From Mycobacterium ostraviense (GTDB lineage Bacteria > Actinomycetota > Actinomycetes > Mycobacteriales > Mycobacteriaceae): a stretch of DNA of 64,000 nucleotides. Shown one piece after another: positions 1 through 9,068 of the stretch. Each line of letters starts with the position of its first letter. Positions within the stretch are counted from its first letter, which is position 1. The translations under genes were made by a program, and so were the position numbers. The stretch covers positions 1,373,657 to 1,437,656 of the forward strand of contig NZ_NKRE01000001.1 in the NCBI RefSeq assembly GCF_002705925.1, read 5' to 3'. Below the pieces are notes generated by a model. That model had not been told where the DNA came from and did not search any database. It was given only the letters and a program-made list of their open reading frames with translations.

Positions 1-77
1 GGCTTTGGATCAGACTCCCGATACAACCGCACCGCGCGTTCACGCAGCTCGGCCGGATACTTCCTGTTCGCTGCCAC
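1..77 (-). CDS. IS3-family transposase OrfA, N-terminus only (cut by window edge)
   Basis: Read on the minus strand from a GTG at 77 the frame gives VAANRKYPAELRERAVRLYR, the usual opening of IS3-family OrfA proteins (helix-turn-helix subunit that works with OrfB). A good ribosome site (GGAGGAAGGAAG) lies just upstream of the GTG. The rest of the gene is outside the window. The bases near 131-147 (minus strand CCCCCGGTTTCTCGGAGA) may be the terminus of this element. The family call rests on about 25 residues. Confidence 0.6.
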   Translation of the reverse strand, partial: MAANRKYPAELRERAVRLYRESDPK

Positions 78-339
78 TGCACACTTCCTTCCTCCAGGCA
101 TCTCAAGATCAAACCTGGTTCGGAAGTCTCCGAGAAACCGGGGGAAGCACACCGGAACGCTATTCGAATGAATTGAAGTCGTTGATGCCGAACTCATTTC
201 ACATCGGCGCGCAGCGAATCAAGCAATCCCAGCTGCCCCAGACCGTGATCGAGGAGACTTCGGGAAATACCTGGTCACGTCCCTCGAAATGGCGCTAATC
301 GTCGTTACTATACGTGACCGCTCAAGCATAATAGTCAGT

Positions 340-1197
340 ATGGTCAACCGGCTCTCCACCGATCAGCGGGCACAGATCGTGTCCTGTCTGTGTGAGGGTA
401 TGAGTATCCGCGCCACGGTGCGTGTCACTGGGGCCGCGAAGAACACCATCACCAAATTGCTGGTCGACCTTGGACGCGCATGCGCCGAATGTCAGGACGG
501 CGCGCTACTTTACTTGCCCCGCAAGAACATTCAGTGCGACGAGATCTGGTCGTTCTGCTACTCCAAACAGAAGAACGTGCCCGATGAACACCGTGGCAAG
601 TTCGGCTACGGCGACGTATGGACATGGACTGCATTCTGCGCCGACCCCACCAAAATCGTGCCCAGTTGGCTAGTCGGGGAACGGACCGCGTTCGACGCCG
701 AAGTGTTCATGCGCGACTTGGCATCCCGGCTCGCCAGTCGGATACAGCTGACGACCGACGGGTTGCGCCTCTATGTGAATGCCGTAGAAACGGCGTTCGC
801 CGGAGACATCGACTACGCCGTGCTGCACAAGCTCTACGACGCCCCTGGCGGCGCGGACAACGAACGCCACTACAGCCCCGCCGTCTGCACCGGAATCGAG
901 ATCAGAAAGGTCAATGGTGACCCGGACATGGACAAGGCCAGCACGTCCTATGTGGAACGCCAGAACCTCACCATGCGCATGGGCATGCGACGCTTCACCC
1001 GTCTCACCAACGGGTTCAGCAAGAAGGTGGAGAACTTGGCGCACGCGGTATCACAGCATTACATGAACTACAACTTTGCCCGGCCCCACGCCACGCTCAC
1101 CAAGGACGCTGGCGGGCACAAGGTCACGCCCGCAATGGCTGCAGGCATCGAACGGCGCGTTTGGACGCACCGCGACATCGCAGCCCTACTCGACTGA
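340..1197 (+). CDS. IS1-type transposase, apparently full length
   Basis: A 285-residue protein starting at ATG 340 (MVNRLSTDQRAQIVSCL). The N-terminal quarter holds a helix-turn-helix (GMSIRATVRVTGAAKNTITK), followed by a CDEIWSF segment and an acidic catalytic core, ending with a segment containing YVERQNLTMRMGMRRFTRLT and HYMNYNFARPH. This layout is that of the long IS1-like transposases annotated as IS1 family in actinobacteria. No frameshift is needed to read it. The terminal inverted repeats were not resolved. The 3' end overlaps the end of a small gene on the other strand, so the element may have landed at the tail of that gene. Confidence 0.75.
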   Translation: MVNRLSTDQRAQIVSCLCEGMSIRATVRVTGAAKNTITKLLVDLGRACAECQDGALLYLPRKNIQCDEIWSFCYSKQKNVPDEHRGKFGYGDVWTWTAFCADPTKIVPSWLVGERTAFDAEVFMRDLASRLASRIQLTTDGLRLYVNAVETAFAGDIDYAVLHKLYDAPGGADNERHYSPAVCTGIEIRKVNGDPDMDKASTSYVERQNLTMRMGMRRFTRLTNGFSKKVENLAHAVSQHYMNYNFARPHATLTKDAGGHKVTPAMAAGIERRVWTHRDIAALLD

Positions 1198-1455
1198 GTG
1201 TTGGGTGGCGCGCCGTTCACATGAGCAGCTGAACTCCCAGCGCTCAGGCCATGACCCGGTGAAGTCGCCGTAGCAGCAGAATCGGATACGTTCACTGTCG
1301 GCAATCAGTTCGATTTCGTGCCAATCCTCGTAGATGCGGCACGACAACAAGTAGAGCTTGCGCGATAACCAGCGCCGGAATGGGACCATAGCGAGCCTTG
1401 CCAAGAACTCCGCTTTCGGCGAAGTCGTATAGCGTACCTCGCCGTAGCCGCCCAC
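1186..1455 (-). CDS. hypothetical protein, 89 residues, coupled to the upstream broken gene
   Basis: The frame starts at GTG 1455, immediately after the TGA (1456-1458) of the preceding minus-strand gene (TGAGTG), a coupling that supports it being real. The product is rich in aromatic and charged residues (for example RRWLSRKLYLLSCRIYEDWH) and has no motif I can name. Its last residues lie over the end of the IS1-type transposase, so the C-terminus may have been replaced when the element inserted. Function unknown. Confidence 0.5.
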   Translation of the reverse strand: MGGYGEVRYTTSPKAEFLARLAMVPFRRWLSRKLYLLSCRIYEDWHEIELIADSERIRFCCYGDFTGSWPERWEFSCSCERRATQHSVE

Positions 1456-2047
1456 TCATCCGCCGTCAAACTGACCCACTACCCACGGCTGATCCTGGGC
1501 GGCGAGCGTGGCGATGGTCGTCAGCGCTATGTTGCGCTCGGGATCGAGGCCCTTGATCGCAACCTTGAGCCCGGCGAGGGTAACGCTGGCCTTCTCCGGT
1601 AGCTCCCACGTGTCGTCGCCGATACCACCGCACTACGTCGGCCTCGGAGGGAATATGGTCGATCAAGCCGGCATCCTTGGCGCTGGCAGCCTGTATGCCA
1701 GCTGAGTGCCGCCACCGCGTCGTACCCGCCCTTGCCCGCCGGGAACTGCCCCGAGCCTTGCCGTGCTCGGCGGCGTACAGCCCGCCTATGACGGTAGCGG
1801 CCTGCGCCGAGCCATATTTCGCGTCCTCAGCATGCTTGGCGTTGACGCCCTTAGTGTCGAACGGGTTGTGGCCCCCATCGCCCGGCCTCCGGCCGGCCAT
1901 GTCAGTCCCGTCGTCGGTGTCAGGGCCAGCGGAATCGGCGGCGTGGAACAGTTCGCACCCGTTGTGGCCAGCGGCGTTCGCGCGAGCGGGACTGCCACCA
2001 GGAGCGGTATCGTTCATATTGTGCATCCCGTCGGTGGGGGTGCTCAT
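1456..2047 (-). pseudogene. phage/plasmid-like gene broken by several frameshifts
   Basis: The start at ATG 2047 (MSTPTDGMHNMND) has a ribosome site AAGGGGACCCG. The first part, up to YAAEHGKARG, reads in one frame. A stretch resembling GQFPAGKGGYDAVAAL then reads in a second frame, SAKDAGLIDHIPSEADVV returns to the first, and the ending GDDTWELPEKASVTLAGLKV through VVGQFDGG reads in a third and stops at 1456. No single frame gives a credible full protein. The hydrophilic, Gly/Ala/Asp-rich start and the excisionase-like gene upstream suggest a phage or plasmid origin. Function unknown. Confidence 0.5.
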
Positions 2048-2202
2048 CGGGTCCCCTTCTTCATCGGGAGTCGTTGGTGGTGCCGCTGGGCACATCGCGC
2101 GAAGGCGAAACGCGCGTCCCCAGCGGCATCGCTCTTTCTTGGGTCATTCCCGCTGCTGCACAGGCGGTTCCGGCGTCACGGTTGCCGGCTTTGACAGGGC
2201 TG

Positions 2203-2520
2203 TCATGCGGCTCCGCCAAGAACCGCGCGGATCTTCGCGGCCTGCTCGGGGGTCAGCGGCGGCGCGTCATCAACCAGCCTTCTAATTGCGGCGCGGTACT
2301 TATCGACGAGGTGGCCGTGCTCGACCAACCAGGCCACCGCCTCGTCGCGGTCGAAAACGTAACGACGCTGATCTAATTGGTAGGCGGGCAGGCCCTCGGC
2401 CACAAGTTCTTGGATGCGGCTCTGCGGCAGTTTGATCTCCCTGCCGAGCTGGCCGGAGGTGAGGAATGGCGCGGGGCGCAGGTTGGGCAATGACTTGAGT
2501 TTGGCGGCTGTGACGGACAT
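2203..2520 (-). CDS. small excisionase-like DNA-binding protein
   Basis: A 105-residue product starting at ATG 2520 (MSVTAAKLKSLPNLRPAPFL). The middle (LTSGQLGREIKLPQSRIQELV, then PAYQLDQRRYVFDRDEAVAWL) has the pattern of MerR/excisionase-like winged helices: a recognition helix, a short wing with Tyr and Arg, then a helix with AVAWL. A GGAG about 10 bases upstream supports this start over an upstream ATG at 2562. It lies upstream of, and on the same strand as, the frame-broken gene, so the two are probably pieces of one phage or integrative element. Confidence 0.6.
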   Translation of the reverse strand: MSVTAAKLKSLPNLRPAPFLTSGQLGREIKLPQSRIQELVAEGLPAYQLDQRRYVFDRDEAVAWLVEHGHLVDKYRAAIRRLVDDAPPLTPEQAAKIRAVLGGAA

Positions 2521-3261
2521 CGCGCGAAATCTCCGAAGGGTTCGGTTCGATTTCGCGGGCATCCCTGAGCCGGGGCGACCCGACGTACCCCTCTGGTTAA
2601 CCACGCACGGGCACCGTTCCGGCACCCTCAATGAGCGTCTGTACATACCTAGCGCCAAACCATCGGGGCTCGCAGTAGGCAGCCCTCGGCTCCTGCGGGT
2701 CTGCTCATCGCCGGGGGCTCCCGAAGACTATAGCGTCTCCGCGCTTCCGATAGCGCTAGACGAAAACTGTTGGCGCGCCGACTAACCCGTTAAAGTCGGC
2801 TAACTCAACAGGCCGCCTACGCCATCCGTGCGACCGCTATAGCGGCTAAATAATTTGTTCACGGCGACACCCAATGGCTCCCACCGGCCCACCTCGACTC
2901 CACCCGTCTGAGGAGCCAACCGCGGGTCAACACCTTCCATCACCCCGAGAAACTCTTCGCACCCGACGAGGATGGCGACCCTTAGGTTCAGCCATCAGCA
3001 GGACCTCCCGCGGCGAATCCGCATGCGCACAACGACTTCAAGCAAACCCAACCGCCGGGCCTTGGTTTGTGCGATCCCCGCACGCGTCCACCCCATGCTC
3101 TGCTCGACCGGCGGCAGGGCGCCGCAGCGCGCCGTACTCGTCGGGATCAGCCTGACCGCCGACGAACTTCTGGGCGCGACCATGTAGCGACGCGACAGCA
3201 TGCCGTCAGCGGCGTGGCGCGCGCGCAATGACGTTGAGCCGCAGGGCTATCCGATCAAGAC
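2521..3261. other. no convincing gene (about 740 bases)
   Basis: No frame here has convincing coding character. A perfect 12-base palindrome CCGCTATAGCGG occurs near 2833. A short plus-strand stretch near 2885-2982 reads RSQPRVNTFHHPEKLFAPDE before a stop; it resembles the C-terminal tail of 13E12/DUF222 HNH proteins and may be a relic, but the match is too short to call. Confidence 0.4.
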
Positions 3262-4932
3262 TTAGTCGGAACCCTTGACGGCCGCCCTCTCGCGCTCGGA
3301 GCGTACCGGTTGCCGACCGGGCAGCTGCCCGTCGGAGAGCAGTTTGCGCAGCTCCTTCTTGTTGAACTTGCCGACGCTGGTTTTGGGAACCTCGACGATG
3401 TAGGCGTATTCGTCGGGGAGCTGCCACTTGGCGAACTGGGCCTTGAGGTGCTCGTTGAGCGCTTCAGGCGTCGCGGCTTCGGCGGCGTCGACCACTACGC
3501 ATGGCAAAGGTCGTTCGGTCCAGCGCTCATCAGGCTTGGCGATCACCGCAGCCTCGAGCACCGCCGGGTGCGACATCAGCGCGTTCTCCATCTCTATCGA
3601 CGAAATCCATTCGCCGCCAGACTTGATCACGTCCTTGGCGCGGTCGGTGATTTGGATATAACCCAGGAGGTCGATTGTCGCGACGTCTCCGGTGCACAAC
3701 CAGCCGTCATGGAATTTCTCCTGCCCCGCCTGCTCGTCGAGGTAGTAGCCAGACGCGATCCAGGGACCCGCGAGCTCCAGCTCGCCGCTCTGCTCGCCGT
3801 CCCATGGCAACTCGTTTCCCGATGGGTCGACGATCCGGGCCTCGACAAGCGGGCTGATGCGTCCCGTCTTTGATCGATAGCGCCACAGCTCCTCGCCGGT
3901 CGCACCGGCCGGCGCTTCGGCAACCGCTACCAGCGGACTTGTTTCGGTCATGCCGAAGCCCTGGATGAGCGGCGTGCCGAACGCCTCTTCAAACCGTTCC
4001 ATCAGCGATCTCGGCACAGCCGCCCCGCCGCAGACGACGCGTCGCAGTGTCGACAGTGCCTCCGGCTTGTCCTCAGCTTTGCGCAGCACGTCGCTCCAGA
4101 TTGTTGGCACCGCAGCGGCATACGTCACACGCTCGGATTCGATCAACTTCAACAACGGGTCGGCCTGAAGAAAACGGTTCGGCATGATCAGCGGCGCGCC
4201 AATCATCCCGCAGGTATACGGCAGGCCCCACGCGTTGGCATGGAACATCGGAACGACCGGAAGGACACGATCGCTGGAACGCACGTCGAGGGTGTCCGTC
4301 AGGCACTCGGCCATGGCGTGCAGCACCGTGGAGCGGTGTCCGTAGAGCACGCCCTTCGGGTTGCCGGTGGTGCCGCTGGTGTAACACAGGCTGGCCGCGG
4401 CCCGGCCGTCGAGCTCGGGGTAGTCGTAGCCGTCAGCCTGATCGGAAATCAGCTCCTCATATCGGCAGACGTTGGGAAGGCTTCCGCTACTCCCGTCGCC
4501 GATGACAATGAACCGCTCGACGCCGCCGATCTCGGGAAGGACCTTCTCGAGCTGCGGAACAAGCGAATCGTCGACGATGATCACACGGTCTTTCGCGTGG
4601 TTGACGACATAGGCCAGCTGCTCGTCGGAAAGTCGAATGTTCAACGTGTGCAAGACGACACCCATGCAGGGCACCGCAAGATAAGCCTCCAAGTGCTGCT
4701 GGGTATTCCACGCGAACGTTGCCACCCGGTCGCCGGGCCGCACACCGAAACCATGCAGAGCGTTGGCTAGCCTGTCGGCTCTGCGAACCACGTCGCCGTA
4801 CGTGGTTCGAGTGGTGTTCCCGTCGGCATCGAGCAGTGTGACGACTTCGATCTGGGAATTCATGGTGCGCATGCGCCGCATGACGTGCTGGAGGGTGATC
4901 TCGTACTCGTTTTGGACTAGCGATTCCAACAT
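3262..4932 (-). CDS. long-chain fatty-acid-CoA ligase (FadD type)
   Basis: A 556-residue AMP-forming acyl-CoA synthetase, which activates a carboxylic acid to its CoA thioester using ATP. The AMP-binding P-loop [11 protein letters not shown] is at about 184-194; the A5-type motif GFGMTETSP and the hinge region with TGD ([11 protein letters not shown]) follow, and a C-terminal lysine motif ([11 protein letters not shown]) closes it. Start at ATG 4932 with AGGAG upstream; longer in-frame starts lack a site. It is divergent from the PhaZ-like hydrolase at 5114 across 181 bases, so it probably feeds the same pathway. The exact substrate cannot be read from sequence. Confidence 0.9.
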   Translation of the reverse strand: MLESLVQNEYEITLQHVMRRMRTMNSQIEVVTLLDADGNTTRTTYGDVVRRADRLANALHGFGVRPGDRVATFAWNTQQHLEAYLAVPCMGVVLHTLNIRLSDEQLAYVVNHAKDRVIIVDDSLVPQLEKVLPEIGGVERFIVIGDGSSGSLPNVCRYEELISDQADGYDYPELDGRAAASLCYTSGTTGNPKGVLYGHRSTVLHAMAECLTDTLDVRSSDRVLPVVPMFHANAWGLPYTCGMIGAPLIMPNRFLQADPLLKLIESERVTYAAAVPTIWSDVLRKAEDKPEALSTLRRVVCGGAAVPRSLMERFEEAFGTPLIQGFGMTETSPLVAVAEAPAGATGEELWRYRSKTGRISPLVEARIVDPSGNELPWDGEQSGELELAGPWIASGYYLDEQAGQEKFHDGWLCTGDVATIDLLGYIQITDRAKDVIKSGGEWISSIEMENALMSHPAVLEAAVIAKPDERWTERPLPCVVVDAAEAATPEALNEHLKAQFAKWQLPDEYAYIVEVPKTSVGKFNKKELRKLLSDGQLPGRQPVRSERERAAVKGSD

Positions 4933-5113
4933 CGGATTCTTCTCCTCCGGACACAGCGAAGTGGCTCGTCCATGCAAGTCAACGCTATGGACCACCTTGC
5001 TCGTGGGCGATCTCCCATCCGTAGGAACTGCCTCCCCCGACCGGCTTTCCAGCCCCAAAGTGGCCTCCCCCGGCAGGTAACGTCCGCGCCGGATGACTTC
5101 ACAGAGGAGACCA

Positions 5114-5938
5114 ATGAGTACACGCCCAAGTCAGGAGCAGGACTTGGAGACGCGCTTCGTCGACGTCGCTGGCCGCCGAGTACGGGTCGCGGTACGGGAA
5201 GGCGACGGAAGCCGTCCCCCGCTACTGCTGTGCAACGGGCTCGGGGTGAGCCTGGAGGGGCTCCAGCCGTTCGTCGACGCGCTGCGGCCGCAGACGGGTG
5301 TGATCCGCTTCGACGTCCCAGGGATCGGGGAGTCGCCGACCCCGGTGCTGCCGTATCGGATGTGGGGAATCGCGCGGCTGACAAGCCATTTGCTCGACGT
5401 CCTCGAGGTTCCCCAGGTGGACGTGCTCGGCGTCTCCTGGGGAGGCGCGCTGGCACAACAGTTTTCGTTCCAACATCGTCACCGCTGCCGCAAGCAGATC
5501 CTGGTCAGTACCGCACTGGGTGTGTTGGGAGGTATACCCGGCCGCCCGCGGGTGATCCCGGAAATGCTTTCCCGCCGGCGTTTCGACGACCCCGAACACG
5601 CCCGGCGGATCGCACCGAATATCTATGGCGGCAAGGCTCGTTCGGAAAAGCAATCAATTCCCATCTTCACGCACATGCGCAATGACCGGCGCGGTCTGTT
5701 CTACCAGCAGCTGGCCGCGCTGGGCTGGACCAGCCTTCCGTTTGCCCCCCTGATTCGCCAACCGACCCTGATCCTGACCGGAGACGACGACCCGGTCATT
5801 CCACCGGTGAACGGCAGGATGCTGCGCCAGGCGCTGCTGAACTCTGAGCTCAAGATCTTCCACGACGGTCACCTGGGACTGGTGACGAGTGCCGACGAGC
5901 TCGCCCCTATCGTCGAGGAATTCCTTGATCGGCAATAG
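5114..5938 (+). CDS. PhaZ-like alpha/beta hydrolase, copy 1
   Basis: A 274-residue alpha/beta hydrolase. The nucleophile elbow GVSWGG (Ser about 108), the acid in LTGDDDPVIPP and the His in FHDGHLGL complete the triad. The segment LGVSWGGALAQQF is typical of intracellular medium-chain poly(3-hydroxyalkanoate) depolymerases, so hydrolysis of a PHA or of a related ester is the best guess. Start ATG 5114 is preceded by GAGGAG. It is followed by a close paralogue (6111-6932). A cyclic C-C or lactone hydrolase cannot be excluded from the fold alone. Confidence 0.75.
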   Translation: MSTRPSQEQDLETRFVDVAGRRVRVAVREGDGSRPPLLLCNGLGVSLEGLQPFVDALRPQTGVIRFDVPGIGESPTPVLPYRMWGIARLTSHLLDVLEVPQVDVLGVSWGGALAQQFSFQHRHRCRKQILVSTALGVLGGIPGRPRVIPEMLSRRRFDDPEHARRIAPNIYGGKARSEKQSIPIFTHMRNDRRGLFYQQLAALGWTSLPFAPLIRQPTLILTGDDDPVIPPVNGRMLRQALLNSELKIFHDGHLGLVTSADELAPIVEEFLDRQ

Positions 5939-5944
5939 CCGCGC

Positions 5945-5984
5945 GAATAGTCGCGTTCGGGGTATGGCGGTGCATCTTCGACGG
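5945..5984 (+). repeat. downstream repeat unit, copy A
   Basis: About 40 bases (GAATAGTCGCGTTCGGGGTA and following) after the first PhaZ-like gene closely match the bases after the second copy (6938-6978), sharing TTCGGGGTA and a GACGG end. The shared flank marks the unit that was duplicated, or is a repeated regulatory site. Confidence 0.6.
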
Positions 5985-6110
5985 CCGCCAGCCCAATCCC
6001 GCTGCGAGGAAGCATCCGCGCTGAATGACGTGTACGTGCCACTGCCAACTCCCGACCGACCAACCGGTCGCAATGACCCGTTACCGCAACCCACCGCAGG
6101 GAGCAAAGTA

Positions 6111-6932
6111 ATGAATTCCGTTCGCGGCCAGCAAGAGCCGGACTCCTGGAGGAGTTTCGTCGACGTCGACGGCCGTCGGCTCCGGGTCGCTGTCCGCGAC
6201 GGCGACGGTAGCCGCCCACCGTTGCTGCTGTGCAACGGTCTTGGGGTGAGCCTGGAGGGACTCCAACCCTTCGTCGATGCCCTGCCGCCCCAGACCGGCG
6301 TGATCCGCTTCGACGTCCCGGGGGTAGGCGAGTCCGAAACGCCTTCACGGCCATACCGGATGCGCATGCCGGCAAAGTTGACGAGCCGCCTGCTCGATGC
6401 GCTGCAGGTGCCGATCGTCGACGTGCTCGGCGTATCTTGGGGAGGAGCGCTGGCACAGCAGTTCGCGTTTCAATACGGTCACCGGTGCCGCAGGCTGATC
6501 GTGGTCAGTAGCACTCTAGGCCCCCCCATACCACGCCGGCTGGGCGTCGTACGCGAGATGCTTACCCGGCGCCGCTTTGACGATCCCACCCACGCCCGTG
6601 AGGTTGCGCCCACAATTTATGGCGGCAAGGCCAGGACGGGATCCCCGACACCTGCCATCTTCGAGCACATGCACAACGATCGGCGCGGTCTGTTCTACCA
6701 GCAGCTCGCCGCGCTGGGTTGGACAAGCGTTCCGTTCGCCCGGTTGATCCGGCAGCCGACGCTGATCCTGACCGGGGACGATGACCCGATCATTCCACCG
6801 GTGAACGGAAGACTCATGCGCGCACTACTTCCGAACGCCGAGCTGCACGTCTTCCACGATGGTCATCTCGGGCTTGTGACGAGTGCCGACGAGCTGGCTC
6901 CCATCGTCGAGGACTTCCTCGATCGCGCCTAA
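6111..6932 (+). CDS. PhaZ-like alpha/beta hydrolase, copy 2
   Basis: A 273-residue tandem paralogue of the preceding gene; long blocks are identical (RPPLLLCNGLGVSLEGLQPF, YQQLAALGWTS, RQPTLILTGDDDP). The same Ser (GVSWGG), Asp and His are kept, so both copies should be active. Differences sit mainly in the N-terminus and the lid (SSTLGPPIPRRLGVVREML against STALGVLGGIPGRPRVIPEML), which may alter substrate choice. Start ATG 6111 follows CAGGGAGCAAAGTA. It is upstream of the reductase/Rieske genes on the same strand. Confidence 0.75.
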   Translation: MNSVRGQQEPDSWRSFVDVDGRRLRVAVRDGDGSRPPLLLCNGLGVSLEGLQPFVDALPPQTGVIRFDVPGVGESETPSRPYRMRMPAKLTSRLLDALQVPIVDVLGVSWGGALAQQFAFQYGHRCRRLIVVSSTLGPPIPRRLGVVREMLTRRRFDDPTHAREVAPTIYGGKARTGSPTPAIFEHMHNDRRGLFYQQLAALGWTSVPFARLIRQPTLILTGDDDPIIPPVNGRLMRALLPNAELHVFHDGHLGLVTSADELAPIVEDFLDRA

Positions 6933-6937
6933 CCCTC

Positions 6938-6978
6938 GAATACTCCCATTCGGGGTATAACGGTCCATCCTCCGACGG
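6938..6978 (+). repeat. downstream repeat unit, copy B
   Basis: The second copy of the flank seen at 5945-5984: GAATACTCCCATTCGGGGTA and following. It contains GGTATAACG, which could serve as a -10 element (TATAAC) for the reductase gene at 7051. Confidence 0.55.
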
Positions 6979-7050
6979 CTTGTTGCGCGATCTCACACGC
7001 CGCACGCTCGATGACATGCGCTTAGCAGTGATCGTGTCAAAGGAGTTCGG

Positions 7051-8025
7051 GTGAGCCAAGTTCCGCAGATGCAGGAGCGCACGGTCGAACTGATCGTCGC
7101 CGAACGCGAAGAACTCGCCGACGACGTAGTTGGCCTGGTGCTCGAAGAGCCGTCCGGTGGCGACCTGCCGGACTGGAACCCCGGCGCGCACATCGATTTG
7201 ATATTGACCGACTCGCTGGTGCGACAGTACTCGTTGTGTTCGAGCCCGCTCGACCGACGGCGATGGAAGGTGGGCGTCCTGCTCGATCCGAACGGCCGCG
7301 GCGGATCCAAGCACGTTCATCACGAATTGCACCGGGGTTGCCGGATCCAAGTCCGCGGTCCCCGCAACCATTTCCCTTTCCAACGGGCGAATCGATACCA
7401 GTTCATCGCCGGAGGCATCGGCATCACCCCGATGCTGCCGATGATCGAGGCGGCGCAAGCGGACGGAGCTGACTGGCACCTGCTGTATGGCGGGCGACAG
7501 CGATCATCGATGGCCTTCGTGGATGAACTCTCGAAATACGGTGAGCGGGTGACGATCTGGCCCCTGAACGAGCAGGGTATGCCAGACCTTGCCAGCGTCC
7601 TCGGCAGCCCGCGTGACGACACCCTGGTGTACTGCTGCGGGCCCGAAGGCTTACTCAGCGCCGTCGAACAGTTCTGCCAGTCCTGGCCGAAAAACGCGCT
7701 GCACATCGAACGATTCGCGGCCAAGCCAGATGCGCACACGCCGTCCGAAGAAGCCCTCGACAACTTCCAGGTCGTATGCCAGCGCTCCGGCATCACCGTC
7801 GACGTCGGGCCTGGCGAATCAATCCTCGCGGCGATCAAGGCGAAAGGGGTCAGCATGCTGGCGTCGTGTATGGAGGGCATCTGCGGTACGTGCGAGGTGG
7901 CCGTGCTGGAAGGCAGCCCCGATCACCGCGATTCGGTGCTCGACGATGACGAAAAGGCCGAGAACGATTGCATGATGATTTGCGTGTCGCGGTCGCTATC
8001 GGAAAAGCTGGTGCTCGACATATGA
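7051..8025 (+). CDS. ferredoxin-dependent oxidoreductase (phthalate/vanillate reductase type)
   Basis: A 324-residue reductase with three modules in order: a flavin-binding barrel (RQYSLCSSP), an NAD-binding domain (FIAGGIGITPMLPM ... YCCGPEGLL) and a C-terminal plant-type [2Fe-2S] domain with CMEGICGTC plus a fourth Cys in DCMMIC. It passes electrons from NAD(P)H to a Rieske oxygenase. GTG start at 7051 with GGAG upstream. The stop overlaps the start of the Rieske gene (ATGA at 8022), so the two are translated together and almost certainly form one enzyme system. Confidence 0.9.
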   Translation: MSQVPQMQERTVELIVAEREELADDVVGLVLEEPSGGDLPDWNPGAHIDLILTDSLVRQYSLCSSPLDRRRWKVGVLLDPNGRGGSKHVHHELHRGCRIQVRGPRNHFPFQRANRYQFIAGGIGITPMLPMIEAAQADGADWHLLYGGRQRSSMAFVDELSKYGERVTIWPLNEQGMPDLASVLGSPRDDTLVYCCGPEGLLSAVEQFCQSWPKNALHIERFAAKPDAHTPSEEALDNFQVVCQRSGITVDVGPGESILAAIKAKGVSMLASCMEGICGTCEVAVLEGSPDHRDSVLDDDEKAENDCMMICVSRSLSEKLVLDI

Positions 8026-9068
8026 CCGCGAACTACCCCCGGGACTGCTGGTACGTGGCGGCCGTCAGTGACGAGATCGGCACAGCGCCTCTTGGCCGCC
8101 GGCTGCTGGATCGTCGTGTCGTGCTCTACCGACAAGAGTCAGGCCAGATCGTTGCGCTCGCCGACCAGTGCGGTCACCGCGGTTATCCGCTATCCAAGGG
8201 ACATGTCAAGGGCGACAACATCGAATGTGGCTACCACGGGTTCCAGTACGACCCGACCGGAGCCTGTGCGAAGGTTCCGTCGCAGCCCCACCCGCCGTAC
8301 GGAGCTTGCGTCGCGCGTTATCCCGTCCGTGAAGTTGCTCCGTTCGTGTGGATTTGGCTCGGCGCGCCCGGGCGCTCAGCAGGCCGGCCGGTGCCCGCGC
8401 TGCCATGGTTGACCGGGCACGATTGGGCTTCGTCGGGCACCTCACTTCGCGTGAACGCCAACTACATGCTGGTGCACGAGCACTATCTCGACCTGACGCA
8501 CATCCCGTGGGTGCACCCGCAGGAGACGCCGCCGACCATCGGCTCGGTGGCGCCCCTCGACGAAATCGAGGTGTCCGAGACGTCGGTGACGTTCTCCCGC
8601 AACATGCCGGTGGCGCCGCTGGCCGACTGGGAAGCGGCGGCGACGGGCCTGCCGCGTGATCGCGATTACCACCGCCGGCATTACGGCACGTTCATCTCGC
8701 CCGCCGTGCTGGTGGAAGGGTGGGATCTCTTCGGTGCCGACGGCCAGACCTTCGGGCAGGTCCGAATCCAAGCCGTGACGCCTGAAACGCCTTGGAATAC
8801 CCATCTTTTCTGGCAGTTCGCCCGCAACTACAGCCTCGACGACGAGCGGGTCGGACAAAGGTTACACGCCGTCTTCGAGCAGGTCATGCGGGTCGACGTC
8901 GGCGTCGTCGAGACGATCCAGGACACCGTCGGTTATGCAGGCGCCGCGAATGGATTCCATGTGTCGGCCGACGCGGGAGTCCTGAAAGTGCGCCGCATCG
9001 TCGAGTCGATGCTCACACACGAACGCCAGTACCGCTCCCCCACCGCCGGGATGCCGGTGCAGGCATGA
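8022..9068 (+). CDS. Rieske non-haem iron oxygenase, terminal component
   Basis: A 348-residue oxygenase. The Rieske [2Fe-2S] ligands are C50/H52 and C69/H72 (DQCGHRGYP ... ECGYHGF). The mononuclear iron site shows D157-x2-H160-x4-H165 (DLTHIPWVH). The layout matches VanA/phthalate-type oxygenases, which O-demethylate or hydroxylate aromatic or ring substrates. It overlaps the reductase upstream and the SDR downstream by 4 bases each, in one operon. The substrate is unknown; the neighbouring P450, SDR and acyl-CoA ligase suggest a ring-bearing lipid or terpenoid acid. Confidence 0.9.
   Translation: MTANYPRDCWYVAAVSDEIGTAPLGRRLLDRRVVLYRQESGQIVALADQCGHRGYPLSKGHVKGDNIECGYHGFQYDPTGACAKVPSQPHPPYGACVARYPVREVAPFVWIWLGAPGRSAGRPVPALPWLTGHDWASSGTSLRVNANYMLVHEHYLDLTHIPWVHPQETPPTIGSVAPLDEIEVSETSVTFSRNMPVAPLADWEAAATGLPRDRDYHRRHYGTFISPAVLVEGWDLFGADGQTFGQVRIQAVTPETPWNTHLFWQFARNYSLDDERVGQRLHAVFEQVMRVDVGVVETIQDTVGYAGAANGFHVSADAGVLKVRRIVESMLTHERQYRSPTAGMPVQA

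Noticed and set aside
5..298. 97-residue plus-strand frame at the window start
   Set aside because: It lies over the IS3 OrfA start on the other strand and has no motif or ribosome site.
2874..3187. Short plus-strand frames of 71-93 residues
   Set aside because: No ribosome site and no consistent family signal; at most a 13E12 tail relic.
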